Assembly (NCBI RefSeq): GCF_021378075.1
Contig: NZ_JAJUOS010000001.1
Location: 372,001 to 436,000, forward strand
Direction: 5' to 3'
Source: Rhodobacter flavimaris
Lineage (GTDB): Bacteria > Pseudomonadota > Alphaproteobacteria > Rhodobacterales > Rhodobacteraceae
DNA length: 64,000 nucleotides
Numbering within the stretch: position 1 is the stretch's first letter; every line of letters begins with the position of its first letter. Position numbers and translations under genes: made by a program. Below, in pieces: positions 12,705 through 20,348 of this stretch. The notes under the pieces were generated by a model. The model was not told the origin of the DNA. It ran no database searches and saw only the letters and a program-made list of their open reading frames with translations.

Positions 12705-13492
12705 TCGGGGCGGCGGCCGCTCCGGGTGCGGGCGGGTTCATAGCCGTGCAATGCGAGGCCGAAGAAGACGATCGCGGACAGCACCGTCCAGCCAAGCGCG
12801 GGCAGGTTCAACTGGCCGTAGAGCGCAAATCGGATCAGCTCCACCGCATGGGTGAACGGGTTCGCGCGGCACAGGTTCGCCAGCAGGAGCGAGCTTTCCT
12901 GCATCTTCCACAGCGGGTAAAGCGCGGTCGACAGGAAGAACATCGGGAAGATGACGAAGTTCATCACCCCGGCGAAGTTCTCCAATTGCCGAATGCGCGC
13001 CGACAGGAACAGCCCAAGCGCACCCAGCATCACGCCCGCCATGACAAAGGCGGGCAAGGCGGCCAGATAGCCGCCCGCGCTGAACTTCAGCCCGTAGAAA
13101 TAGGCGATCACCAGGAAGGCCGCGACTTGCAGCAGGCCCACCGATGCCCCGGCGACAAGCTTTGCGCCCAGCAGAAACCAGCGCGGGCGCGGCGCGGTCA
13201 GCAAAAGACGCATCGCTCCGCTCTCGCGGTCGTTCACGAGGCTGAGCGAGCTTTGCATGCCAGAAAACAGCAGGATCATCCCGCACAGGCCCGGCACGAT
13301 ATAGGTCTCGTAGGTGATGTAGGTCTGATAGGGCGGGATGATCGAAAGCCCAAGCGCCGCCCGAAAGCCCGCCGCGAAGACGAATAGCCACACGAGCGGG
13401 CGGACGAGGGCCGCCAGGAACCGCTCGCGCTGCGTGAAAAAGCGCGCAAGCTCGCGGCCGATGATGGCTTTGGCGGCAAGTAGCGCGTTCAT
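12701..13492 (-). CDS. ABC-2 type permease of the PQQ-alcohol dehydrogenase system (PedC-like)
   Basis: A 263-aa ABC-2 family membrane protein with about six membrane segments, including 'FLAALVRPLVWLFVFAAGF' and 'GMILLFSGMQSSLSLVNDRE'. The 'NDRESGAMRLLLTAP' block is typical of ABC-2 permeases. It overlaps the upstream ATPase stop by 4 bases and starts at 13492 with GGAG upstream. Together with the ATPase, beta-propeller and binding protein it makes up the transporter cluster seen beside PQQ alcohol dehydrogenases. In Pseudomonas putida the related PedA1A2BC system has been tied to lanthanide-dependent growth; transfer of that role here is inference. Confidence 0.85.
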   Translation of the reverse strand: MNALLAAKAIIGRELARFFTQRERFLAALVRPLVWLFVFAAGFRAALGLSIIPPYQTYITYETYIVPGLCGMILLFSGMQSSLSLVNDRESGAMRLLLTAPRPRWFLLGAKLVAGASVGLLQVAAFLVIAYFYGLKFSAGGYLAALPAFVMAGVMLGALGLFLSARIRQLENFAGVMNFVIFPMFFLSTALYPLWKMQESSLLLANLCRANPFTHAVELIRFALYGQLNLPALGWTVLSAIVFFGLALHGYEPARTRSGRRPD

Positions 13493-14220
13493 GCCGGCGC
13501 TCCGGTCTGGGCCAGAAACCATTCCGCCAGCGGCTGTCCAGCGGTCACATCGGAAACCGCACCCGTCGCGGCCACGCGGCCCCGGTGCAGCAAAACGAGA
13601 TCGTCTGTTTCGCGCAATTCATCGACAAGATGCGTGGCCCAAAGGACTGAGATCCCGTCACGCGTCAGATCATGGACATGCGCGGTGATCGCCGCGCGGG
13701 CAGGCGCATCGAGGCCCACGGTCGGCTCATCAAGAAGCAGCAGGCGCGGGCGGTGGATCAGGGCGCGGGCGATCTCCATTCGGCGACGATGGCCGCCGTT
13801 GAGGGCGCCAACCTTTTCCGCGATGCGCTCGGCCATGCCGAGGCGCGCGAGGCATTCGGTGATCCGGTCGGCGGCAGTGCGCCCGGAAAGCCCGTGCAAC
13901 GCCGCGAAATAGCGCAGATTGGCGCCGACGCTGCGATCAAGATCATAGGTCGGCTGCTGGAAGACAACGCCTATCTGCGCCAGCGCCTTGCGCGGCGCGC
14001 GCCCCAGATCATGGCCGTTCACCGTGACCACGCCGGGGCGTGGGCGGATCAAACCGGTCAGCACCGCCATCAGCGTCGATTTTCCGGCCCCATTCGGCCC
14101 AAGCAAAGCGCAGAACCGCCCCGCAGGCACGGAAAAGCCAACATTCGCCAGCGCAGATTTCGCGCCCCAGTCATGACTTAGGCCTTCGACGCGAAGGGCT
14201 GGGGTGATGGTCTCGGGCAT
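13489..14220 (-). CDS. ABC transporter ATP-binding protein of the PQQ-alcohol dehydrogenase system
   Basis: The 243-aa ATPase has Walker A 'LLGPNGAGKSTLM', Q-loop 'GVVFQQPTYDLD', and Walker B 'LLLLDEPTVGLD' with the switch His in 'WATHLVDE'. The signature region reads 'LNGGHRRRMEIARAL' where LSGGQ is expected, so Ser and Gln are replaced by Asn and His. I believe this variant is typical of the PQQ-associated subfamily rather than a sign of decay. It is translationally coupled to the downstream ABC-2 permease and follows the beta-propeller gene by 16 bases, so all are one operon read leftward. Confidence 0.87.
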   Translation of the reverse strand: MPETITPALRVEGLSHDWGAKSALANVGFSVPAGRFCALLGPNGAGKSTLMAVLTGLIRPRPGVVTVNGHDLGRAPRKALAQIGVVFQQPTYDLDRSVGANLRYFAALHGLSGRTAADRITECLARLGMAERIAEKVGALNGGHRRRMEIARALIHRPRLLLLDEPTVGLDAPARAAITAHVHDLTRDGISVLWATHLVDELRETDDLVLLHRGRVAATGAVSDVTAGQPLAEWFLAQTGAPA

Positions 14221-14236
14221 TACCTTGGCTCCGGGC

Positions 14237-15196
14237 TCAGGGCATGGCGCGGGCCGCCGCGCCCCAGGGGAAGCGCCCGACCTTGATGGTCTTGATCGGC
14301 TCCAGCGTCGCCATGTCGATCACGGTCACGTCGCCCGAGACGCCGTTGGTGGTGAACAGCTTGCTTTCATCGGGCGAGAGGGTCATGTGCCAGACGCGGC
14401 GCCCGACGAGGATGTAGCGATCGACCTCGAAGGTCTTCGCATCAACAACGGCCATGTGGTTCGACGGCCCAAGCGCCACGAAAATCTTGCTGGCGTCGGG
14501 CGAGAAGCGCATGCCGACCGGTTGCAGTTTCTCGGGCTGCACGCCTTTAATGGCGAAGGAAATCTTGGCGATCTCGGCGCGCGTCGCGACATCGAAGACC
14601 GACACCGTCCCGCCGATCTCGGCACTGACCCAAAGCTGCGTTCCGTCAGGGCTGAACTCGGCATGGCGGGGGCGCGAGTCGACGAGCGTATTGGCGACGA
14701 TTTCGTGGGTTTCGGTGTCGATCCAATGCGCCATGTTGGTAGTTTCCGAGGTCGTGACCTGGATCCGCCCGTCGGGCGAAATCCCCATGCCCTCGGGTTC
14801 TACGCCCACGTCGATCTGGGCGATCACCTTGCGGCTTTGCGTGTCCACGACGGTGGTGATGGCGTCATCCTCATTGGCGATGTACAGCAGCCGGTCATCG
14901 GGCGAGAGGACGAACTGCTCGGGGTCTTCGCCCGAGGGCAGGTCGTGCAGGATCTCGCCGGTGGCGGGGTCCATGACCTGCACGGCATCGCTGTCCGAGG
15001 CGCAGATATAGAGGCGCGTGAAGTCGCGATTGAAGGTGACACCGCGCGGGCGCTCGCCGGTCGGGTAGGTTGCCTTGACCTCCAGCGTGGCGACGTCGAT
15101 CACGCTGACGGTGTCGTCCATCTCATTGGTCACCCATATCTCATCGGCAAGCGCCGGGCTGGCCAGAAGGGTCGAAAGCAGAAGGGCGCGGATCAT
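14237..15196 (-). CDS. PQQ-catabolism-associated YVTN beta-propeller protein
   Basis: The 319-aa protein has a signal peptide 'MIRALLLSTLLASPALADE' and repeated blades such as 'IWVTNEMDDTVSVIDVATLE', 'LYICASDSDAVQVMDPATGE' and 'LFTTNGVSGDVTVIDMATLE', the YVTN/lactonase-like propeller pattern. It is secreted to the periplasm. Members of this family occur with PQQ alcohol dehydrogenases and their ABC genes; their biochemical role is unclear. The start at 15196 is preceded by GGAGAG and lies just inside the end of the neighbouring binding-protein gene, so the genes are coupled. Confidence 0.88.
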   Translation of the reverse strand: MIRALLLSTLLASPALADEIWVTNEMDDTVSVIDVATLEVKATYPTGERPRGVTFNRDFTRLYICASDSDAVQVMDPATGEILHDLPSGEDPEQFVLSPDDRLLYIANEDDAITTVVDTQSRKVIAQIDVGVEPEGMGISPDGRIQVTTSETTNMAHWIDTETHEIVANTLVDSRPRHAEFSPDGTQLWVSAEIGGTVSVFDVATRAEIAKISFAIKGVQPEKLQPVGMRFSPDASKIFVALGPSNHMAVVDAKTFEVDRYILVGRRVWHMTLSPDESKLFTTNGVSGDVTVIDMATLEPIKTIKVGRFPWGAAARAMP

Positions 15197-15198
15197 GG

Positions 15199-16365
15199 TC
15201 ACTCTCCGAAGGCTGTGCATTTGGTCTCGGGGCGGTCTGGCCCGAGCGTGTCGAGTTCGTTCGAGGCGTGCAGGAAGCCTTCGAACGGGGCGAGGGCGAC
15301 AACGGCGCGCTCGGTCACGATGGGGATGGGCTGGCGCATCTGGCCGTCCCAGTCACGGAATGACAAAGGCCGCCCAAGGAAGCCTGCAATGCGCGCCTTG
15401 TCGGACAGAAGATAGGCGCGCATGGAGGCCGGATCGGTCGATTGCGCGCGCGTCACGGCATCGCCGATCGCGGCAATCGCGGCCCAGGCGGCGTAGTCGG
15501 CGGCCTGCATCTCGCGCGCGGTCATCTCGCGAAAGCGGTTTTGCAACTGGGCCGCACCGTTCTGCTCGACCACGCCCGCCCAGCCAAGCGGCTTGGCACC
15601 CTCAGACCCCGCAAGCAGGCGCGGCGTCCAGGTGTTATAGGCGATGTAGCGGGCAAAATCGCCGGGTTCGTCCGCGACCAGAAGCAAGTCATGGTCAGGC
15701 AGATCCTGGGTGAAGAGGGGCACCTCGGCGGCCGCCGCGCGGCGCATGTTTGCGTCGAAGAGCCACGTTTTCTCGCCCGCCAGCGTGAGGCCAAACTTGG
15801 TCAGCGCGGCGCGCATGGCCTCGGCGAAGGCCTGATCCTCGGGGTGGGCGCCCTGGATCAACGCAAGGCGCGTCCAGCGTTTGGTCTGGATGAACTGCGC
15901 CAGCGCATCGGCGCGCATCGCGTAAGAGGGCAGGCTGTGCAGCACATTGGCGCGGCAATTTGCGCCGCGCAGATCGGTCTCGGGGGCCGAGGTGTTGAAG
16001 ATCAGCGCATCGCGCACCTCGGGCAGGTCCGCCAGCGCGAGCAGATCCTGCGCGGGGGCCTTGACGACCAGCACACGCGCGCCCTCGGCCAGCAGCTTTT
16101 GTGCGGCGGGCAGGAAAGGCGCGGCGGGCGGCACGACGGTTTCGCGCAGCGCATAGTCCTGCCCGGTGAACTTGCCCGTCGTCGCGATATCGCCAAGGCT
16201 GAGTCGCGCGCCGTCGAGGCCAAGCTGTTCGGGCACGGATTGCATGTTCGAAAGTACCGGCGGTGGGGTCACCTGCCGCTCCAGCCAGTCGATGCGCATG
16301 GGCTGAGCCCCCGCGCCACAGGCGCAGGCCAGCACGATCAGCGCGGCATGAATGATCCTGCGCAT
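15199..16365 (-). CDS. ABC-type branched-chain-like binding protein of the PQQ-alcohol dehydrogenase system
   Basis: A 388-aa periplasmic protein with signal peptide 'MRRIIHAALIVLACACGAGA', followed by 'MRIDWLERQVTPPPVLSNM'. Further on come a Leu/Ile/Val-binding type fold ('LLAEGARVLVVKAPAQDLLA') and 'TRLALIQGAHPEDQAFAEAM'. It fits the PQQ-associated binding-protein family. It heads the leftward operon with the propeller, ATPase and ABC-2 permease. The start at 16365 has GGGAGG upstream. Pairing of an importer-type binding protein with an ABC-2 type permease is odd and leaves the transport direction open. Confidence 0.85.
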   Translation of the reverse strand: MRRIIHAALIVLACACGAGAQPMRIDWLERQVTPPPVLSNMQSVPEQLGLDGARLSLGDIATTGKFTGQDYALRETVVPPAAPFLPAAQKLLAEGARVLVVKAPAQDLLALADLPEVRDALIFNTSAPETDLRGANCRANVLHSLPSYAMRADALAQFIQTKRWTRLALIQGAHPEDQAFAEAMRAALTKFGLTLAGEKTWLFDANMRRAAAAEVPLFTQDLPDHDLLLVADEPGDFARYIAYNTWTPRLLAGSEGAKPLGWAGVVEQNGAAQLQNRFREMTAREMQAADYAAWAAIAAIGDAVTRAQSTDPASMRAYLLSDKARIAGFLGRPLSFRDWDGQMRQPIPIVTERAVVALAPFEGFLHASNELDTLGPDRPETKCTAFGE

Positions 16366-16399
16366 GGTGTCCTCCCTCACCCCACGGTGTGCAGGCGAG

Positions 16400-16431
16400 G
16401 GTCGTAGTCGCAATACGACCAATGTCTAATC
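16400..16431. promoter_or_regulatory. GGTCGTA-N7-TACGACC inverted repeat with GACCAATG
   Basis: In the 126-base divergent gap between the binding-protein operon and the Sel1 gene, GGTCGTA (16400-16406) and TACGACC (16414-16420) form a perfect 7-base inverted repeat. The right arm runs into GACCAATG, the core shared with the xoxF and pedF elements, followed by TCTAAT. It is a good candidate binding site for the regulator of this island. Confidence 0.5.
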
Positions 16432-16491
16432 CGCCCGATGCGCCGCGTTCCGCGCCCGCGTGATAGGCTGTGAAAAATGCGGAGGACGCCG

Positions 16492-17031
16492 ATGAAACCT
16501 GCCCTGTGCCTGCTGATCGCCATGCTTCTTTCCACCCACACAGCATGGGCCGAGGACGGGGGCGGCGATCTCAACCCTGAGGAAATGACCCTTGGCCGCG
16601 TGATGGAGAATATCCGGCGGGGCGAGACATCGATGACCACCTGCGCCAGCGGCTATTTCATCACCAAGTCCGGGCGGCACACCATGGCGCGCGAGCTGTT
16701 CGAGCGCTGCGCGGCGGACGGTTGGAGCGGCGCGATGACCTGGATGAGCCAGCTTGACGATAACGGCCTGGGCGGGCCGCTCGACCCCAAGCGCGCCGCC
16801 GAATGGGACCGGCAGGCCGCCGAAGCGGGCGACCCGGTGGGCATGTTCAACTTCGGACTCGACCTGATGCGGGGCAGGGGCGTGGCATATGACCCGGCCC
16901 GAGGGCGCGCGCTCGTGGACGATGCAGCGCGGGCGGGCCTGCCCGTTGCAAGGCGTCTGCAAGGCGCGGATTACGACCTCGACGAGGTCACGCCCGACGC
17001 CGACAACTGGAAGTATATGCCCCAGTCCTGA
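16492..17031 (+). CDS. Secreted Sel1-repeat protein
   Basis: A 179-aa exported protein with signal peptide 'MKPALCLLIAMLLSTHTAWA' and two Sel1-like repeats, one around 'GWSGAMTWMSQLDDNGLGG' and one at 'GDPVGMFNFGLDLMRGRGV'. Sel1 repeats are TPR-like helical pairs that bind proteins. The start at 16492 follows GGAGGA with ideal spacing; ATG 16477 lies before that site and is rejected. It sits directly before cytochrome c and xoxF and after a shared regulatory motif, so a role as periplasmic helper of the dehydrogenase is plausible but unproved. Confidence 0.8.
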   Translation: MKPALCLLIAMLLSTHTAWAEDGGGDLNPEEMTLGRVMENIRRGETSMTTCASGYFITKSGRHTMARELFERCAADGWSGAMTWMSQLDDNGLGGPLDPKRAAEWDRQAAEAGDPVGMFNFGLDLMRGRGVAYDPARGRALVDDAARAGLPVARRLQGADYDLDEVTPDADNWKYMPQS

Positions 17032-17045
17032 ACCCGGAAAGCACG

Positions 17046-17070
17046 GGTCTTACGACCAAGGTCGCATGGG
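17046..17070 (+). promoter_or_regulatory. GGTC-TTAC-GACC and CGACCAAGGTCG element before cytochrome c
   Basis: GGTCTTACGACC (17046-17057) is the exact reverse complement of the 12-mer at 17569-17580 before xoxF. It runs into the palindrome CGACCAAGGTCG (17053-17064), which also occurs upstream of pedF. It lies about 80 bases before the cytochrome c start. An exact 12-base match and the repeated context make chance unlikely. Confidence 0.55.
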
Positions 17071-17147
17071 ACTGTTGATATGCATCAAGCTCTTGCGCGC
17101 CCTGCAGGGCCTACATTCGCGCCATCAAACCAGGAATGGAGATGCGC

Positions 17148-17534
17148 ATGAAACGCAATCATCTGATCACCGCAGCGCTTGTCGCGCTGTGCGCCGCGCC
17201 CGCGGCTGCCGACACTTTCGACCGCGTCAAGGCCGAGGCAGGGGAGACCCTGTTCGACGCCCAGTGCCGCCGCTGCCACACCGTCAACCCGAGCGACCCG
17301 AGCTATGGCCCGCTGCTTGACGGGATCGTCGGGCGCAAGGCGGGCAGCGTCGAGGGCTACGAATATTCCGAGGCGATGTCGAAGGCGGGCTTCGTCTGGA
17401 CGCCGGGCGCCCTGCGCGCATGGATGGAAGCCAATGACGAACTGATCCCCGGCACCAAGATGCGCCACGTCGGGATCACCGATCCGACGGTGCAGGACTT
17501 CATCGTCTCCTACCTCGCCTCGACCGGTAAGTGA
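17148..17534 (+). CDS. Class I c-type cytochrome, probable electron acceptor of XoxF
   Basis: A 128-aa exported cytochrome with a signal peptide ending near 'AAPAAADTF', haem-binding CRRCH (residues 40-44) and a distal axial Met in 'PGTKMRHVG' (Met105). The fold resembles cytochrome c2/c550, with '[14 protein letters not shown]' after the haem site. The start at 17148 is supported by GGAG six bases upstream. It precedes xoxF by 154 bases, the position of XoxG-type or c553i-type partners in related organisms. Which of this protein and the PedF-like one serves XoxF in vivo cannot be decided here. Confidence 0.88.
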   Translation: MKRNHLITAALVALCAAPAAADTFDRVKAEAGETLFDAQCRRCHTVNPSDPSYGPLLDGIVGRKAGSVEGYEYSEAMSKAGFVWTPGALRAWMEANDELIPGTKMRHVGITDPTVQDFIVSYLASTGK

Positions 17535-17545
17535 TACAGCTTTTG

Positions 17546-17573
17546 CGACCCCTGTCCACCCGGCCAGGGGTCG
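17546..17573 (+). repeat. Inverted repeat after cytochrome c gene
   Basis: CGACCCCTG (17546-17554) and CAGGGGTCG (17565-17573) form a perfect 9-base stem with a 10-base loop just after the cytochrome c stop. There is no T-run, so it is at best a weak terminator or a processing/stability hairpin. Its right arm overlaps the regulatory element before xoxF. Confidence 0.5.
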
Positions 17574-17595
17574 TAAGACCAATGGACAATATACC
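17569..17595 (+). promoter_or_regulatory. GGTC-GTAA-GACC and GACCAATGG element before xoxF
   Basis: GGTCGTAAGACC (17569-17580) is the reverse complement of the element at 17046-17057. The segment 17574-17595 matches the reverse strand of 10224-10245 at 18 of 22 positions. It ends 93 bases before the xoxF start. It is a probable activator or repressor site for XoxF expression; the response regulator encoded at 19608 is a candidate binder. Confidence 0.55.
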
Positions 17596-17688
17596 TGCCG
17601 AACATCGCGTCGATACTTGGCTCAGGGCCCGCCGTCCAAACCTCATTCGGGCGGAGACGGGCTGGGAGACATCGGGAGGATGACTGCG

Positions 17689-19455
17689 ATGAACCGTTTT
17701 GTTCTGGCCACCGTGCTGGCCATTTCCTGCCTGGGCGCGGCCCATGCAGGTGTCACCGAGGAGGATCTGCTGAGGGATCAGGAGACCACTGACAACGTTC
17801 TGACCAACGGCATGGGGCGCGATCTTCAGCGTTACAGCCCTCTGGAAATCCTGAACAAGGATAACGTCAAGAACCTGATGCCGGCCTGGGCCTTCTCGCT
17901 CGGTGGCGAAAAGCAGCGCGGGCAGGAAAGCCAGCCGCTGATCTATGACGGCGTGATGTATATCACCGGCTCGTATTCGCGCCTTTACGCGATCGACCTG
18001 AAGACCGGCAAGGAAATCTGGCAGTTCGACGCCCGTCTGCCCGAGGGCATCCTGCCGTGCTGCGACGTCATCAACCGCGGCGGCGCGATCTATGGCGACA
18101 ACATCTACTTTGGCACGCTCGATGCGCGCATCGTGGCGCTGGACCTCAAGACCGGCGACGTGAAGTGGAACAAGAAGATCGCCGACTACAAGGAAGGCTA
18201 TTCTTACACCGCCGCGCCCCTGATCGTGAACGGTCTGGTGATCACCGGCAACTCGGGCGGTGAGTTTGGCATCGTCGGTGAAGTACAGGCCCGCGACGCC
18301 GAGACCGGCGAGCTGGTCTGGACCCGTCCGATGATCGAAGGCCACATGGGCACTTTCCAGGGTAAGGAAAGCACGATGACCGGCACGCTCAACGCGACCT
18401 GGCCGGGCGACCTGTGGAAGACCGGCGGCGGCGCGACCTGGCTTGGCGGCTCGTATGATGCCGACACCGATACGCTGGTCTTCGGCGCGGGCAACCCGGC
18501 GCCGTGGAACTCGCACCTGCGCAACGCTGGCACCCCGGTCGAGGGCAACAAGGGCGACAACCTCTATGCCGCATCGCGCGTTGGTATCGACCCGCATAAC
18601 GGCGAGATCAAGTGGCACTTCCAGACCACCCCGCGCGAGGGCTGGGACTTTGACGGCGTGAACGAGGTGGTCTCCTACGTCGACAAGGATGGCAACAAGC
18701 GTTTCGCCACCGCCGACCGCAACGGCTTCTTCTACGTTCTGAACCGTGAGGACGGTAAATTCATCTCGGCCCATCCCTTCGTGAAGAACATCACCTGGGC
18801 CTCGGGCATCGACGAGAACGGCCGCCCGATCTACAACGAGGACAACCGTCCGGGCGCGCCGGATGCGGCGGCCGAGGGCGGCAAGGGCCAGCAGGTCTTT
18901 GCGGTTCCCTCGTTCCTGGGCGGCAAGAACTGGATGCCGATGGCGCATAACCAAAAGACCGGCCTGTTCTACGTGCCCTCGAACGAATGGGGCATGGATA
19001 TCTGGAACGAGCCGATCAGCTACAAGAAGGGCGCGGCCTACCTGGGCGCCGGCTTCACCATCAAGCCACTGTTCGAGGACTATATCGGCTCGCTCAAGGC
19101 GATCGACCCGACCACCGGCGAAGTGAAGTGGGAGTACAAGAACGAGGCCCCGCTGTGGGGTGGCGTGATGTCGACCGCGGGCGGTCTGGTCTTCACCGGC
19201 AACCCCGAAGGTGAGTTCCTGGCCTTCGACGCAGACACCGGCGACAAGCTGTGGTCGTTCCAGACCGGCTCGGGCATCGTCGGCCAGCCGATCACCTGGG
19301 ATCAGGATGGCGAGCAGTATGTCTCGGTCATCTCGGGCTGGGGTGGCGCGGTTCCGCTCTGGGGTGGTGAAGTGGCCAAGAAGGTCAACTACCTCAACCA
19401 GGGCGCGACGATCTGGACCTTCAAGCTGCCCAAGCAGCTTGCCGCGGCCAACTAA
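17689..19455 (+). CDS. xoxF: Lanthanide-dependent PQQ methanol/alcohol dehydrogenase XoxF
   Basis: XoxF (588 aa) oxidises methanol or other primary alcohols in the periplasm with PQQ. A 20-residue signal peptide ('[20 protein letters not shown]') precedes an eight-bladed propeller with tryptophan-docking repeats. It has the vicinal cysteines CC at 124-125. Probable metal ligands are Glu192, Asn269, Asp320 and Asp322: the motif 'GWDFDG' has the extra Asp that marks lanthanide enzymes, where calcium MxaF has Ala. The start at 17689 lies eight bases after GGGAGGA. A strong terminator follows, so it ends its transcript. Confidence 0.96.
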   Translation: MNRFVLATVLAISCLGAAHAGVTEEDLLRDQETTDNVLTNGMGRDLQRYSPLEILNKDNVKNLMPAWAFSLGGEKQRGQESQPLIYDGVMYITGSYSRLYAIDLKTGKEIWQFDARLPEGILPCCDVINRGGAIYGDNIYFGTLDARIVALDLKTGDVKWNKKIADYKEGYSYTAAPLIVNGLVITGNSGGEFGIVGEVQARDAETGELVWTRPMIEGHMGTFQGKESTMTGTLNATWPGDLWKTGGGATWLGGSYDADTDTLVFGAGNPAPWNSHLRNAGTPVEGNKGDNLYAASRVGIDPHNGEIKWHFQTTPREGWDFDGVNEVVSYVDKDGNKRFATADRNGFFYVLNREDGKFISAHPFVKNITWASGIDENGRPIYNEDNRPGAPDAAAEGGKGQQVFAVPSFLGGKNWMPMAHNQKTGLFYVPSNEWGMDIWNEPISYKKGAAYLGAGFTIKPLFEDYIGSLKAIDPTTGEVKWEYKNEAPLWGGVMSTAGGLVFTGNPEGEFLAFDADTGDKLWSFQTGSGIVGQPITWDQDGEQYVSVISGWGGAVPLWGGEVAKKVNYLNQGATIWTFKLPKQLAAAN

Positions 19456-19480
19456 GGTAATCTGTGACAAGTTAGTGAAA

Positions 19481-19506
19481 GGCGCAGGAATTCCCTGCGC
19501 CTTTTT
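19481..19506 (+). terminator. Rho-independent terminator of xoxF
   Basis: GGCGCAGG (19481-19488), loop AATTC and CCTGCGCC (19494-19501) form a perfect 8-base GC-rich stem followed by TTTTT, 25 bases after the xoxF stop. Confidence 0.92.
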
Positions 19507-19531
19507 CGTTGCGCAGTGGGGGTAGGGGTCT

Positions 19532-19550
19532 CATACTTTTTGGCAGTATG
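19532..19550. promoter_or_regulatory. CATACT-N7-AGTATG inverted repeat before response regulator
   Basis: CATACT (19532-19537) and AGTATG (19545-19550) form a 6-base inverted repeat 57 bases before the response regulator start. The spacing suits a dimeric regulator, possibly autoregulation. No independent copy was found elsewhere in the window. Confidence 0.35.
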
Positions 19551-19607
19551 CCCGAGGGGCCGGGCTTGTTAGGCTTGATACAAGATCAAACTGAATGAGC
19601 GCCCCGG

Positions 19608-20327
19608 ATGACCATCATGCAAAACCCGCTGCCGGACCATAGCAAGCCAGACTTCCGGTCGGCCCTGATCGTCGATGATCACCCGCTGTTTTGCGATGCG
19701 CTTGCGATGACCTTGCAAGCCGTTGCCGGGATCGAGGATGTCTCGAACGCCGACCGCCTCACCGCCGCTTTGGAGCGGCTGGAGGGTGAGGGTGCGCGCC
19801 CCGACGTGATCGTTCTCGATCTCAACCTGCCCGACGTGAACGGCCTAGATGGGCTGATGCGCCTGCGTCAGGCCGCGCCGGATTTGCCGATCGTCGTCGT
19901 CTCCTCGATCGACGAGCCGCGTGTGATCCGCTCGGCCATCCTTGCCGGTGCGGCGGGCTTCGTCCCCAAGCACTCCAAGCGCGAGCTGTTTCGGATGGCT
20001 TTTGCGGCCATCGCGCGGGGCGAGATCTTCGTTCCGGAATCGACGGGCGACACGCTGGCGGCGGGCAACGGCCTGAGCCCGCAGGACGAGGCGATCCGCC
20101 GCCTGTCGCAGCTGACCCGCCAGCAGGCGAATATCCTGGAGCAGATCTGCGCCGGGAAGATGAACAAGCAGATTGCCTATGACCTGTCGATTGCCGAAAC
20201 CACGGTGAAGGCGCATGTCACGGCGATCATGCGCAAGCTGGGGGTTTACAGCCGCACGCAGGCCGTGCTGCTGGCCCGCGAAGCGCAGGCCACTGGGCCA
20301 TTGCCGGAAAGCTGGCGCTCAAGCTAA
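19608..20327 (+). CDS. NarL/LuxR-type response regulator
   Basis: The 239-aa protein has an N-terminal receiver domain with acidic pocket 'LIVDDHPLFCDALAM', phospho-acceptor Asp71 in 'VIVLDLNLPDVNGL', and 'VVVSSIDEP'/'GFVPKHSKRE' with the conserved Ser and Lys. The C-terminal LuxR HTH is 'LTRQQANILEQICAGKMNKQIAYDLSIAETTVKAHV' (in parts). It resembles the AgmR/ErbR and FlhR regulators that control PQQ alcohol oxidation genes. It lies just after xoxF and before a FIST protein and hybrid kinase, so control of this island is a sound inference. Start 19608 lacks a clear ribosome site; ATG 19617 is an alternative. Confidence 0.88.
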   Translation: MTIMQNPLPDHSKPDFRSALIVDDHPLFCDALAMTLQAVAGIEDVSNADRLTAALERLEGEGARPDVIVLDLNLPDVNGLDGLMRLRQAAPDLPIVVVSSIDEPRVIRSAILAGAAGFVPKHSKRELFRMAFAAIARGEIFVPESTGDTLAAGNGLSPQDEAIRRLSQLTRQQANILEQICAGKMNKQIAYDLSIAETTVKAHVTAIMRKLGVYSRTQAVLLAREAQATGPLPESWRSS

Positions 20328-20348
20328 TCTCCCGTCAGGGAGGACAGG

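Noticed and set aside
17500..19470. A 656-codon minus-strand frame antisense to xoxF
   Set aside because: Codon-bias shadow of xoxF; no recognisable motifs.
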